A DNA stretch of 64,000 nucleotides from Epiperipatus broadwayi. Its lineage: Eukaryota > Onychophora > Udeonychophora > Euonychophora > Peripatidae. Positions 48,240-60,429 of this stretch are shown piece after piece. The notes under the pieces were generated by a model. That model did not search any database. It saw only the letters and a list, made by a program, of their open reading frames with translations, and had not been told where the DNA came from. Within the stretch, counting starts at the first letter, position 1. Each line of letters begins with the position of its first letter. Made by a program: the position numbers and the translations under genes. The DNA is taken from assembly GCA_028023455.1 (NCBI GenBank), contig JAQFVV010013323.1, forward strand, positions 93,396 through 157,395. The letters run 5' to 3'.

Positions 48240-48530
48240 GTCTTCCACGGCTTAGTGCAGCGGTGGAAGGCAGACTAGTCAAAGATCTCTTTATCGAAGT
48301 TTAACTACGTCATGGCCAGTGTTTTACGTCACGTAATCCTCCATCCGTGCATATTACCCTGTTATTAATAAAAAGAATGATAGAAAATAGCATCCATGAA
48401 CTATTAAAGATCCTGGAGTTAAAGTCCATGAGTTGCGTCCCCAAGTTCTGTACTTCCTGTGCGCACACTTCTTATCAGTTCCCGGACTATAAACTCTCAT
48501 GTATTATTACGATATTTTTTTGAAAACCAA
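48240..48530. promoter_or_regulatory. CpG-retaining block with bZIP-like palindrome
   Basis: CpG is retained here, unlike the flanks. The 13-base palindrome TTACGTCACGTAA lies at 48324-48336, resembling paired CREB/ATF or PAR-bZIP half sites. A hairpin CTTCCAC...GTGGAAG lies at 48241-48268. It could be a promoter or enhancer, or an undecayed repeat. No start codon with a good frame follows convincingly. Confidence 0.3.
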
Positions 48531-49789
48531 ACACTGAAAATTTACTATTTTGGAGAGCAATATTCTTTTCATATTAACACAGAAATACTTTGGATATATT
48601 AAAATTAATAAAACTAATTAACATGCTGTAAGTATTGATAATTTAAACAGTAAACTTTATCCCATCCAAGGCAGAAATATTTCATACACGAATGTACAAA
48701 ACCATTTATATATATAGGGAGATAATAAAATTGTTTATATATATAAAATAAAAAGAAAGTACAAATAACTGATGAACAGATTAAACATGAATATAAATGT
48801 AGACATCGTATGCATTTTTCTTTTTAGTCTTGTATTATAAATCTTCCCCATCGCCGGCCAAGCGTACGCTTCCAGTAATTTGTAAATTGATAGACGGAGT
48901 CGGCCGCCTATTATTACCTTCAAAAGTTTGCGAGAAAAGAATTGCATTTAAAATTGATAATCACTCCTGAGCTGAATACTAAATTACAATTCGTGTTTGT
49001 AGTCAGTCATGAAATGAAATCGGTTCGTCTGAGATTGCGTAATCAGAAGTCTGATTTAAAAGAGTTTTGTTTTTGCCGATTTAAAAAAAAAAAAAAAAAA
49101 TACAGCCACTTTATGTATGATAATTGTTAAAATTAAACATTTTGTTAAATAATATAAGTTTACATGATTTTTTTATTTTTTAAAAACCGTGTGTTTTCGC
49201 ATTTGATCCAAAAAGTAAGTGAAATGAAATTGGGAACCGAAATGCTTAAGACGTTCAGTCAAAAGATAAAAACGTAATGTAAAGTGTCAAAACACAATCT
49301 GAAAACAAAATAAATAGGTAGTTAGGTGTGATAAGACTGCAGACATTTCTAAACTTTCAAAACATTGATCAATCATACATTTGTATACCGCTGCGCTGAC
49401 AAAGATTAAAAAAAAAGAAAGAGCGGTTAGTTTTAATCAAAGTTGCTATCAAACTACGTCTGCAGGGAATAACATCTTTCAGATTCACATGTGTGTTTAA
49501 AAGGATGATACAATAATAATAATAAACAGTCACTCACAAACGAGTATGACCATTAAAAGAAAGAGAAAAAGAGACAGAACTGCTCTAACAATGAGTTTTG
49601 TGGAGACTGTGTAAGCCAATCTGTAAACTTCAAACAGGTTGGTCCGTTTTTGTTTTTTTTTGTTATTTGATATTTTACAATGCTTTCTTTTAATTGCTTG
49701 AGCAGAAAACTTTTCTTTCTGAAATACTTCAACAAAAATCATGAAATTCAATAAACATCAAAATAAAAATCATGAAATTCGATTGCCGG
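48531..49789. other. Mixed sequence, no gene called
   Basis: Short frames at 48735-48947 and 48942-49130 overlap moderately CpG-containing sequence (48840-49060) but lack recognisable domains. An A-tract lies at 49082-49100. Confidence 0.35.
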
Positions 49790-49985
49790 AAGTGTCAGCC
49801 TTGGAATCGATCTGAGGACTATACCACTGCGCTGAATTATGCAAAACAAAATAATCGAACTGCTTTACTGCTCAGGAGTTCGTAAGAAGTTCGGAGGGCT
49901 GAAAATGCCATAACTTTAATCGATTCGAGGATCTTAGATTCAGAATCTGACATTCAACCCTTGCATTATTCCATTACATACGCTG
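49790..49985 (-). mobile_element. Composite tRNA-derived SINE
   Basis: The minus strand shows tRNA-like heads (CAGCGCAGTGGTATAGTCC with AGATCGATTCC) and a body that recurs at 55430-55540 and 57530-57660. Landmarks on the plus strand are AATAATCGAACTG, CAGGAGTTC.TAAGAA, CTGAAA..., ATCTTAGATTCAGA. Three diverged copies define the body. Confidence 0.6.
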
Positions 49986-49994
49986 ATTGTATTA

Positions 49995-50220
49995 CACGCA
50001 AGCCCTATTTAGGGTTCTGTAAGAATAGTAAGGAACTACGTGGTAATGCATCTGTCTACCAAATCCTATGACTTGGGCTCAAATTCGGGTCAGATAAACT
50101 GGTAGTTCAAATCAGGCATAGGATGTATTTTCATATAAATTGCACATATACAAATTAGCTAACCATCCACGCTCTGTCAATAAATGGACATTTGGCTATG
50201 TTTAGTTAAAGTATATGAAA
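49995..50220 (+). repeat. tRNA-like SINE sequence
   Basis: Box A-like ACTACGTGGTAATGCATC and box B-like GGGCTCAAATTCGGG at about 50030-50095, then an AT-rich body. A weaker relative may be at 54005-54130 (GTGGTTCAAATCGAGGC). Confidence 0.5.
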
Positions 50221-50344
50221 CATGGACGGAAAAACAAACTATCAATTGGCTAACCTGACGAGGAGTACCGTCTTTTCCACTGTTTCCCCTGTTGGATAGG
50301 TCCTGGCTCTATAATGAGCTATATAAAGACCGTCTCACATTTAT

Positions 50345-50585
50345 TAATTTATATAGATATAAAGAGATGATAATAGATGGCCAATTGAAATTTTAAACTG
50401 GATTCCAAAACATTGTAAAAGACTCAGAAAGAGGCTACATAAGATGGATGGATGAAATAAGAAAATGTGCATGGGTATTGTGGAGAAGAGAAGCTAAAGA
50501 TCGGAGAAGATGGATTAAACTTGGAGAGACCTTCATCCTGCAGTGGATTGATAATGGTTGTTGTTGTTGATGATAATGATAGATA
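50345..50585 (+). pseudogene. RTE relic: 5'-truncated 3' end
   Basis: Close match to 4545-4765 (R-D-D-N-R-W-P-I-E-I-L-N-W-I-P, then R-W-M-D-E-I-R-K with a frame change, L-Q-W-I-D-N-G). Tail GTTGTTGTTGATGATAATGAT. Less decayed than most relics; the sharp left edge suggests a 5'-truncated insertion. Confidence 0.85.
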
Positions 50586-50719
50586 TAAAATTTCAAATAA
50601 GAAAAATAACTGCAAAACTGTTTTAAAACTTCAACTTTAAATTACCATATAAATAAAATAAAATTCTACTCTATTAAAATAATATGGTAGTGTGCATATC
50701 GATTTTATTTGCTTCAAAA

Positions 50720-50860
50720 ACGAACACATTTTTAGATATGTATTCGGCAGAAAATTTATCTTCACCAGTCAGGACAAAACGCAAGGGTCGCATATCAGCC
50801 CAGACCACTTTCACCACGCGCGCACGCCCTACACGTATACGGTACGTGTAATATAATATT
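50720..50860. promoter_or_regulatory. CpG-dense island-like patch
   Basis: About ten CpGs within about 90 bases (50780-50850), including CACGCGCGCACGCCC and ACACGTATACGG, in an otherwise CpG-poor region. Possible unmethylated regulatory element. No associated frame was found. Confidence 0.3.
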
Positions 50861-51782
50861 AGTATTTTAATATTTAAAGGAAAAAAATTCGGTAGATAAA
50901 TATTTTTGTTTTAAATTATCCTTATTTTTTTTTTATCCCCGTCATTCTTTGTTTGCTAATCTTACATATCTTTAATACCCCCCCCCCCGGATAAGTTTTA
51001 TTAATTTCAAAAAATAACACAAGGATGTGGTTGGATTCCTATATAAATAAATGCATAAATGTTTTATTTAAGCCATAAATAACTCAAGAGAACCTTATTC
51101 TTGTTTATTAATAACTTTACTGCCTTAAATAAAAATTATAAGAACTATTCAATCTTCAGCTGCTAAAGATAATCCCTACTGAAGAGTAGCTTTCCTTAGT
51201 TTTTAGTATTATTATTATTAGACAAAAAAGATTAGTTTTAGTCGACCAAATAGGTTTGAAAATGCACTTTATCTATTATGCATGCAGTATAACCCTTTAA
51301 AATAATTCGATTATCTATCCCTTTATATTATTGAGCGTCATCAAATGTTAATAGCATGATCCAAAACTGTATTTATATATGTTTATTGAGGAATATCATT
51401 TAATTAAGACTCTTAATTAAAATAAGTAAATAAGTTAAATAATGGTAATTTTTGTTGCCTTTTAAAATTCTAATGGCATACAAAAACAAGCAAACCTACT
51501 CCATGTCAAAAATAAATAAAACATCAGTTTTCCTTAGCATAAAAACCTTTAATTATTTTAGAGAATATATAGCAATCAAAGAAATCTGAGATCGATTAAA
51601 TTAAGATCCAGCTGAAGTTATGTTTTAACTCTACTGAAACAGAAGTGTTGCTGTTAATTTAATTCTGTTGATGTTTTAGTATTCCTGGATTAATAATATT
51701 GCCATATAAAATAGATAAGTAGCAATAATTCAGTATGCCTAATACTCTCTCATTACAAACTTCATGCACTGTTAAAGCATTT

Positions 51783-51860
51783 TCACAGAGCAAAACTCTC
51801 CATACAGTACTGCCACTCAGTGCATGCCAGGGTAATCAATGGATGCAGGAAAGTCTGTGC
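51783..51860. repeat. Remnant of the CAAAACTCTCC palindromic MITE family
   Basis: GCAAAACTCTCCATACAGTA (outer arm as in 20747) is followed by GGTAATCAATGGATGC (inner arm as in 21718) and a loop-like GGAAAGTCTGTGCAT. Only the left half survives. It joins the two MITE types in one sequence. Confidence 0.7.
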
Positions 51861-53239
51861 ATAAAACCCCTATCTAGTGTTTATTCATCCAATATCCCCA
51901 GACTAAAGAATAATGATAATGTGATGTTTAGTAGTCTAAAGCATTTTCTTCTTTCCTATAATTATCATTGCTTCTAGATACCTTCCAAATTTAAGTGTTA
52001 TTCACCAAAGGTCATCATGGTCTTCAAACTTCTCTATCTTTTGGTCTTTTTCTCAAAACCTTTTTACTATATTTAGCAAATCTTTTTCTTAAATCTAATT
52101 TCAATGATTGACAGAATAATTCCTTATTCTTATTAAAAGTCTGTTAGGTCATTACAATTTTCACTCTGATTTCTATATCACCGCATTAACCATAACTGAC
52201 TTCCCATACAGTTAAATTACTACTTATCTGCTCTGTAACTTTCTATTCTTTCTTTTCTATTTTTATTCCTTTATACTTATTTTCATCTCCAATTTTCTGT
52301 TATTTCTATCAATTTTACACAAGTATTTCATTAAGTTCTTTCCCCCATTATCTGTTAATACTACACTTTCATCTCTAGATTGAATAATCTGAACTATCTT
52401 ATGCTCAGTTCTAATTTAATCCTCATCAAAACAAATCATTACAATTGATACATACAACAAATAAAACTGAAGATAAACAACGTTTCTAGTTTGCACCTCT
52501 TTTTTTATTACTAACTCTTGATAAATGCTTGGGCAGATAGTAGTAATTTTCTTTTTAACTCACCTGTCCCTTATTCTTTTGTTGTAATTAATTTAGTCAA
52601 TTTGAGTCCGTTTCCTGCAGTTTGTAAATCCTTTGGCTAGCGATTTATTGAGTGTATTCTGTTTTTCCTAATCACAAAGATTTTGTTTTCTTCTATTTAA
52701 GATTATGTAAAATCATAATTTTTTCTTGTTCTCTTGTCAGAGTCAGCTGTGGGGGGGTCTTAAATGTGACCTTTTCTTTAACATTTGCAGGCATTTGACA
52801 TTCTTGTGTCCCTTCTGGGCTAAGGAAAGCTTGCCTGCACTATTCATCAACTTCTGTGCAAAGATCGTTTTCTTTTGGAATCTCTAAATAAAAGAAAACT
52901 GGAATTTGTTTATATAAATTGCTAGCAGGAAGACATTATAAATCCCTTTTAATTTTTAGGTAAGAAAATGAACTTATCTGCCAGGGTGTTTAATGTTACA
53001 ATACTCTTATACACTCTCCAAAAAATCCACTGGAGAAATCTAGGTCAAACTTTCATATTTTGTTTGATATACAAAATTAGCAATAAACTTTAAAATTATT
53101 TATAATTATTTTTGGCTAAGGTTTGTCTGTGTGTTCTTTTCTTAATTGTCTGAACAATGTTAAAGATGTCTTTGTCTCCCTGGTTCTAGCTGGTAGATTT
53201 TATCATCATTGCTTACTGTTGGATCACCATAAATTAAAT
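51861..53239. other. Non-coding, pyrimidine-rich
   Basis: Poly-G of seven at about 52749. No gene recognised. Confidence 0.45.
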
Positions 53240-53880
53240 TTTCTAGGTAGTTAGTGACTTAGTGACACCCTCAGTGACCAAAAGAAGATCGAAGTGACCA
53301 TTACAATAAAAAATAAAATTTTGGCACCCAAAACATTTGACAATATCATGGTCTATATTTTGGAGATTCCAAATATTATTTACTGTTGAAATTTTTAAAA
53401 ACTCATGATTTTTCATAATCAACAAACCCTAGGCATAATGGCAGTTCATATTCATAAATTTTTTCTCTCAATTTGTTTAATATTTGAATGTGATCCATTG
53501 AATAAAAACTTTATTAAATCCAGCTTGGTCAGTTTGAATCCAAAGTTATCTGTATACTAGTTATCACTATCTTGGTAAAGGTCTTGTATAAGACTGATAA
53601 AAGACTGATGGAGCCATAATTTCTAATACCTTCTTTTTTATCTTTCTCAAAATGTGATATCATTACTGCATTTTTGCAATCATCTGGTACATTATTATTT
53701 AGACATTTGATACACATCTTGTCAACAATTTCATTATTTCTTCATTTGTGTCTATTAAGACATCAATAGTAATTGTATTTTTTGGAACTTTTTCTTCATT
53801 ATGTTTTTACTTCATGGTTGAATTCTTCATTTAAAATGCATGGCAATTCAGAATCTAGCTTATGGTGAAAATATTTATTA
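53240..53880 (-). pseudogene. RTE relic: reverse transcriptase N-terminal half
   Basis: The minus-strand frame 53717-53529 reads C-L-N-N-N-V-P-D-D...N-Y-G-S-I-S-L-L-S-V-L-Y-K, the same block as 3410-3540. Further along (53425-53243) come L-I-M-K-N and a weak Y-E-K-A-F-D equivalent. Stops and indels throughout. Confidence 0.8.
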
Positions 53881-54004
53881 ATGTGATAATTTTAATACAA
53901 TCTATACCACAGAAAAAATTATTTGGCTGCCAACTTTTTTGCTTGTCACCTAAAAATTGAACTATCTTTTTTATGACTTAGCAAAATTAGTTGTGAAGCA
54001 TTCC

Positions 54005-54320
54005 TGTTGACTTAATAGATAACATATTCATCCACCAAATTCACAATCTGTGGTTCAAATCGAGGCTGAATAAACATTGGAAATATTTTTCAGATTACAA
54101 GCAAATTTAGAATTTCTCTTTCAGCTAAACAAGCCACAGCAAATGTATTTAGCCATCAGTATCGATCAGATAATGATTATACAACCATTATTGGCTAGAA
54201 GATGCAAAATTTGGTTGGTCAAATGAGCACCAATGCAGCTGACTATAATAATGAAAATGACTGTAATATGTTGCATTTTTCACCCCTGGTAGAATAAAAT
54301 ATATACTTACAGGTGCTGAG
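54005..54320 (+). repeat. Possible tRNA-derived SINE with long body
   Basis: Box B-like GTGGTTCAAATCGAGGC near 54050, preceded by CCACCAAATTCACAATC. The body includes GTTGGTCAAATGAGCACC and ends CACCCCTGGTAGAATAAAAT. Boundaries not defined. Confidence 0.4.
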
Positions 54321-54544
54321 TTCATGCTTTAACACTATTTTTAAAAGTGATTTTTTAAAAAAATCTCATATAGATATATAAGGTAATTCACTGTCTAAAA
54401 CATTGTGATAATGCTTCATTTTTTAAAAAACTACTAGAAGACACTCAAAAATTTTAAATATTTGTAACATTAAGATTCATTTATTTCAAAAAGTGTTTTG
54501 TATTGGAAAGTTCTTTAAAATTTGTCTCTTTAGATACATATTTT

Positions 54545-54880
54545 TTTATCATTAAAAGCCAGTCAACATTTAGACAATCCCAATATCATTAACAATTAAC
54601 AATTTCAAACTGTTGTCAAGGCAACCTTTTAACAATAAAGGTGGAATCCCACTTTTATCAATGATCTAATATATTTATACAACTTGAACACAGACATTGA
54701 AATTATTGATACAAAGAAGTTTAAACAAACCTCTTTAAACTGGTAAATATAACCTATTCTGAATGCAGAACTAATAAATAGTCAATTTTAACATTAAAAG
54801 CTGCAATTATAATTCTCAAATTGCATCCAAAGTATTACTTAAATAATAAGTTTAATAATGCTTAAGTCCATTTTATCAAG
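54545..54880 (-). repeat. Inverted copy of the 46.85-47.15 kb repeat
   Basis: Reverse complement shares GACAATCCCAATATCATTAA, TTGTCAAGGCAACCTTTTAA, GATCTAATATATTTATA and AAACCTCTTTAAAC with the plus strand at 46.9-47.15 kb. Non-coding. Confidence 0.7.
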
Positions 54881-55429
54881 ATCACATTGTCTGATGTTTA
54901 TTATTGGATTTTTTAAAAAATCAATTAATACATACCATTTACTATATGTATGTTATCTATGGTTCATCCACACTTGTAAAATAAACATTAGTATTTTCTA
55001 ATTATGCATAAGAATTGTTTGTTTGAGGTTTGAACTCTCCCACATCTCATTTAATAGGGATGTGAAGAGTGATTCTAATTGCTTGTTAAAATATTAAAAA
55101 GTTAAACTTCTATATAATGTCACTAAATTATGATCCTTACTCCTAGGAGGCTCAAAGTCATTGGCTAAGGCAGTAATTCGCAGATGAAGACAAAAAGTGC
55201 TAAGAATCTGCTTATTGTAGACCCAAGCTGTCATTAGATGATGACCTATCTTTTAATTACTTACAAATTGCAGTGACTCTCAAGTAAAGCAAGATGACAT
55301 GAAGTAGAAGAATTGTTTAATATTAAATGGGTTATTGCTGGATTTTGTGAAGTTTGAAAAATATGTGAAATAACAATTGATTTGAAAAGGGAACACTATT
55401 TTATCTAATATAAAGATACAGAAAAAATA

Positions 55430-55545
55430 TATGGCTTTATTGCTTAGGAATTTATAAGAACTTGGAGTGCCAGAACTGTGAGCCCAAACTCGATCATGTG
55501 ACATCTTGATCCCAAGTCAGATGCTCTACCAAATATTCCAAACCA
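55430..55545 (-). mobile_element. Composite tRNA-derived SINE copy
   Basis: Minus strand: TTTGGTAGAGCATCTGACTT (box A and anticodon-arm-like), GATCGAGTTTGGGCTC (box B), then the body CCAAGTTCTTATAAATTCC shared with 49850 and 57560. Confidence 0.6.
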
Positions 55546-55554
55546 TGCAGGACA

Positions 55555-57420
55555 TAAAGACACAAATATTAAATGATTAGTGGAATTGGATTCCTTATGA
55601 ATAAAAACCAATATTGTGGAAAATGGTAATATATCAGATAGAGTGGTATGTTTAATTATTCAACTTAAAGGAAAATACAGATAAGTCAGGTTTGTGCCCC
55701 AGTAAGTTACCATTAAGATAAAAAAAAGTAGAGGATATAAATATAAAAAATGCTTTTAATCACAGCAAACAACATTTTTGACTTGTCATGAGAGATTTTA
55801 ATGCTAAAATTGATAAAGGATTGAAAGATGAAAATACTGAAATCAATCTGGTTATGGTGATAAAAATGAGAACGCAGAGCAGCTTAGTTTCAAAATACAT
55901 GTTTATTCACCCTTCATATGAATTATACAAAGTTACATATCAAATATAGTGTTTCTATTAAGATTACATCGCATATATATAAAATTCTTATCAATCAAAA
56001 TACACTGTAATTTACAATGAATCCAACATAATAATCAATAACATATAGTAAATCAACATGTTAATTTACTTTAAAAGGAACTTTAGGAGCATAAATGATA
56101 TCAAGTTAACATAAACCTCCTTTCAGGGCCAACCATCAGAATCAATATCTTTGATTGCACGAAAATCAATTTACATGCAGAGCAGCTTATGCATGTACTT
56201 GTAGAATTTGAGGTGGAAAAAAAGTGTACATTATATTTTTCTTTGAGAAAAATGTTAAATGAAGACACAACAGAATTGAATTATATATTTTGGCTAACAG
56301 AAAATATTTATTTCGATATTGTAATGATCTTAATAGATTTAATACATTGAGTGATCGTTGATCAGAGAAATGTAAGATATTAGTGCAAAACTAGAAAGGA
56401 AATCTATTGAAAAAAACAATATTAACTGATGATATTCTTAATCTTCAGAAACATTCCAATGAATTTAAATTAAAATTTACTAATCGTTTATAAAATATTA
56501 ACAGATTTTGAAAACGGTTCAAACTTAATTGAGATCAATGAGAATGTAACGAATTCTCTAATTTACCAAAAAAAATTCTGCACAGGTGAGAGAAAGTATA
56601 AAGAAACAAGAAACATGAAAGTGTTAGAAAATGATTCAAGAACTAAATATTTGAAGTTCTATAAAATGGTACAAAAAGGGTTAAAATCGATGTAAACAAA
56701 TATAAGTGTTATTCGGCAAGAAAAGCTATAGAAAAGAATAAAAGTTTCAAATCTTGATATCAGAAAAAATATTATTTCAGCAATAAAAAAAAAATGAAAC
56801 TATTGTTTTAAAAAGGGACAACGTGAAATATATGGACGAATTCTTCTAAGTAATCAAGACAACTAAATATCCCCTACGGTTATTACATTTTCTGAATTTC
56901 CCCGCATTTTAAATGAAACTAGACATGCAAAAATCTATAAAGCAAAAGTTCCAGGAAATGTTAGAATTATAATGGACAATTTAAAAGAAGGGTGTCGAAG
57001 AAATAGAAAAATTGTTGGCCAATTTGTATACCAAATGTTTAAATTATAAACATATATTGGAAGAATGCAATAATAATATCAATATTTTAAAAAAAATCAT
57101 AAAGAAGACATTAGAAATTACAGATCAATCAATTTTATATCATTTCTATACAAATATTTATATAGATAATTACAACTCGTTTCCTGTGAACTTTGGATTC
57201 GAATCATCCAAAAGAACCAGCTGGATTTAAAATTGGGTCCAGGGTGATAGATTATATCCATGTATTATGAAAGGGTATAAAAGGGCCAATGCAAATAAGT
57301 TGCCAATATGCTTAGGATTTGTAGACTATGAAGTAAACATTTAATGTATGCATATTTGCAATGATTAAAGACATTGGATCATCAAGATAAAGACCTATTT
57401 ATTTATCAACATTGGAGACC
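55555..57420 (+). pseudogene. RTE relic: endonuclease to mid-RT, with insertion
   Basis: Parallels 2020-3780. It has the endonuclease block V-M-R-D-F-N-A-K near 55786, with the catalytic Asp that is His in the copy at 1985. It continues after a 290-bp insertion (55887-56176) with the S-D-R/H region near 56350, the Lys-rich linker, N-Y-R/I-S near 57110, and L-G-F-V-D-Y-E near 57310. Multiple frameshifts. Ends against a SINE at about 57440. Confidence 0.82.
55887..56176 (-). mobile_element. Retroposed insert with 13-bp target duplication
   Basis: The 13-mer GCAGAGCAGCTTA occurs at 55874-55886 and 56177-56189, a target-site duplication. On the minus strand the insert ends GAATAAACATGTATTTTGAAAC: AATAAA 15 bases before the end, as at a cleaved mRNA 3' end, but with no A-tail. 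Its first bases include TGGCCCTGAAAGG, possibly a stop with the last few codons of an ORF. It could be a 5'-truncated LINE 3' end or a processed mRNA fragment. The source is not recognised. Confidence 0.75.
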
Positions 57421-57439
57421 TGAGAGAAAAATCCCAAGG

Positions 57440-57662
57440 CTTTTAAAAAGACTTTCACATAGCCCACATTCGAACCCAAGTGAGCATTGCAATTAGATGC
57501 ATTATCTCTATATCATGAGATCCTTAATTTTTTGGATAAGTTGTAAATAAATAATCGAATGACTGTCTCGTTCTGGAGTTCTTAAAAAGTCTAAACACCG
57601 ATATGCAAGAACTGTAATTGACACAAGGATCTTAGTTCAGAGGGTCTGGCACTTTTTTTTTC
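57440..57662 (-). mobile_element. Composite tRNA-derived SINE copy
   Basis: Box B-like sequence (minus GGTTCGAATGTGGGCTA at about 57460-57476) and body landmarks AATAATCGAATGAC, GGAGTTCTTAAAAAGTC and GATCTTAGTTCAGAGG shared with 49850. Truncated against the RTE relic. Confidence 0.6.
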
Positions 57663-57664
57663 TA

Positions 57665-57755
57665 TGTGTCATAGCGTCGGCCGGGAGGCGAACCTGCTAA
57701 CCCGGGATAACTGCTTTTAAGGCAGCTGTGCTGACCTCTCGACCACCAATAGTAT
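57665..57755 (-). mobile_element. tRNA-derived SINE
   Basis: Minus strand: TTGGTGGTCGAGAGGTCAGC, anticodon-arm-like GCTGCCTTAAAAGCAG, then GGGTTAGCAGGTTCGCCTCC (box B), then CCGACGCTATGACACATAG followed by an A-run. Same family as 2882-2972, with a 3' poly-A. Confidence 0.8.
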
Positions 57756-58729
57756 AATAATACTTGTAATACTCGATATATGTTTCTGTTGATAATGAAA
57801 TGCTTTTATTCAGAGATAAATTCAAAACGAAAGTTTGCTATATATATATTTGTAGCGCATATTAATATTTCAAAAAGCCTCGTGACCTAGCGCCCTGAAC
57901 TGGAATTCGAATACAAATTAAACTTCTTGGGGGGGGGGGGGTTAAAGATTTTTTTTAATCATGTAGTCGGTAAATAGTAAGCTAGCAATTTAATTGGGGA
58001 TAGGGGGGTATGTGAATATCTTGCTAATTTTAGTTAGAAGCTGAAACAATGACGAAAAACTATAAACACTCATTCCATAGTATTTGATTAGTTATTAAAC
58101 GAGAATTATATCCTCTATTATAATTTTTCTGTAGTGAGAAGCTAAAGAAGATAAACGCCAGTGGAATGGACTTTAGCGTTTTATATTTGTTCGCATGCGC
58201 TTGAATGTTTTATTTATATTTGTTTGAATATGTGTGTGCTTGCGTGCGTACAATATATTGTCAAAAAAAAATTTTTTTTTTAAAAATATTATTAATATTA
58301 TTTTTACGACATAAAATACAACATTCAGATTTTATTCTTCTCTTAATATTAGCTGTACGTCTCTCTTATTAACTCTTTGTAAATTGTATAATTCCTTATA
58401 AACAGTACACCAGGTATCGAGAGATCCGATTGACTTTTTTTCGCGTGGAGATTAAATGCAGCAGCGCAAAAATTCAAAATTGGGTCAGGAGATTTAGGTT
58501 ATTAGTGACTTGCCGTAATCAGATCTGAAGTGCTTTGGTAACACTTTACCTAATTTTAGTTTCAGAAAAATAAAGTGAGATGTGATGTGTATAAGACGTA
58601 AAACTGTCAGTAAAAGGGGTCATGTATTGATGGTCAAGCTTAACAATGATTCGAATATTGTACATCTTTTTGAATTAATTGGAAACTATTTGATAGCGTT
58701 AATTAAGAACTTTTTTTACTGATATAATT
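57756..58729. other. Non-coding, moderately CpG-retaining
   Basis: Poly-G at about 57931-57942. CpG is less depleted at 58180-58530 (for example CGCATGCGC, GCGTGCGTAC). No gene recognised. Confidence 0.4.
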
Positions 58730-58752
58730 ATCATCATCATCATCATCATCAT
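58730..58752. repeat. (TCA)n microsatellite
   Basis: Seven to eight TCA/ATC units flanked by GATATAAT and ATTATATC. On the minus strand this is (TGA)n, like RTE tails, but no RTE coding adjoins it. Confidence 0.75.
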
Positions 58753-60400
58753 TATATCAAAAAGGCCTTTTGGTAGAGAACTTAATTAAAAATAGTGATA
58801 AAATTATTATCAAAGTTATACATAACATAAAACTACACAACTTGTATAATACAGTAAGCAGAAATCAATATTAGTCAATGTATATATGTTAAGTTCTCTA
58901 ATCAAAGATAGATTTTGGTAACAAAGCAATCGGTTAGATGACAATACCTTGCTGTCAACAAGATTAATTACTGCTCGAGAATCAATTAGCACTCTTTGCA
59001 ATTTTATAACTTAATTCATTTAAACCTCCCCAGTTAATTTTTAACAGGATGTTTTTAATTTAACGTGACCATTTCAAATTCCTTACAGACCTCACAATAG
59101 TTTCATTTCAGTAAATCTTGTTTACAAAACTTATATATTTTGGAAAAATATTATTACTTAACGAAAATGTAAATTGCCTCAGCCAGCTATGCAAAAACAG
59201 GTGCACCTAGTATGACTTTTGTTTACAACTTATTTAAGGTTAAAATTTAAAATCATAAGAACTTCTAAATAATATTCCTCTCTATATATATATATATCAT
59301 GGTCATATGTAGACTTTGCATATATACACACGATTTAAAATGTAAAAATAATAAATTGACTCTTAACAAAATAAAATCTATAATACAAAATATATTTAAA
59401 AATAAAATGTACATGCTGTAACATATATATAAACCGATGATATTACAGTCGTTTGTTTACATATATATGTGATGATACGTATATAACCATGTTGACACTT
59501 ATATACATGTACTCCAAGAGGGTTTAAATCTGGCACAGATGGAGCTGTGGGGAAAAATAGAAGAAATGTATATGAGGTCATGAATATACCATTTTAATAT
59601 ACTGTCAAATTCTATTTTACCTCAGAATAGCTCTACTAGTTAAATTCACTGGACGTAATTTACCTCTACTGACATTTGAAAGGTTTATATGCTGATTTTT
59701 TCATGGTAAATATTTCAATATAACTAGTAAAGATTATATATTTTAATTTTCATTTTTATTCATAGATGTCAGAAATTATTAGAAAAATATATAAGGTTTA
59801 TAGTTCAAAGGTTAAATTAATAAAATTACATAAAATGTCAACAAGTCATTTTTTATTTATAAACAGAAAAAATTCTAAAGATAATTTTAGTATTTCAAGT
59901 TGTTTTTATTTATTTGAAAGATGTTTTTATTTAACCTGTATTGGCTATAATTGATATGTGATTCTGCTATAAATGTTTAAATGCTGTAATTTCATTTTTT
60001 TTAATTGAACAGGTGTTTGTTTTAGTATTTTCCTATGTATGTTGTCATTTTGCAAAAATCAGATTAATTTGAATTTACCTTGCACAATTTAATTTTATAC
60101 CCCATATGTTTATTTAGGACTAAACAACTATATCTTTTTTCAGTCTTTTTCAAAAGATAGATATATTTGTTTTTTTAAATAAATGTTATAAAACTTATTT
60201 GAAATAATAGCAAAAATAATAAAAACAAAATTTATAATTCTTTACAAGAAAACAGTCAATTGATTGTGGTCAGAATTGTAATTTTCCTTAATAACCATTT
60301 CTTGGACATTTGTAGCTGTATTTTCCTTATTTTATGGTTATTTTATCATAAATATTGAGCTTAATCTATAATAATATTTTAATTTGAAAAAAATCTGCAG
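58753..60400. other. Non-coding AT-rich sequence
   Basis: Short frames only, none with recognisable motifs. Confidence 0.5.
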
Positions 60401-60429
60401 AGGTCAGTATTTTAGCAAAAAAATTGAAT

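Noticed and set aside
48768-48776. Other CTGATGA occurrences (also near 22570 and 39313)
   Set aside because: No helix II or GAAA follows at the required distance.
58722-58760. RTE tail on the minus strand at the (TCA)n run
   Set aside because: No RTE C-terminal coding adjoins it; an ordinary microsatellite is the simpler reading.
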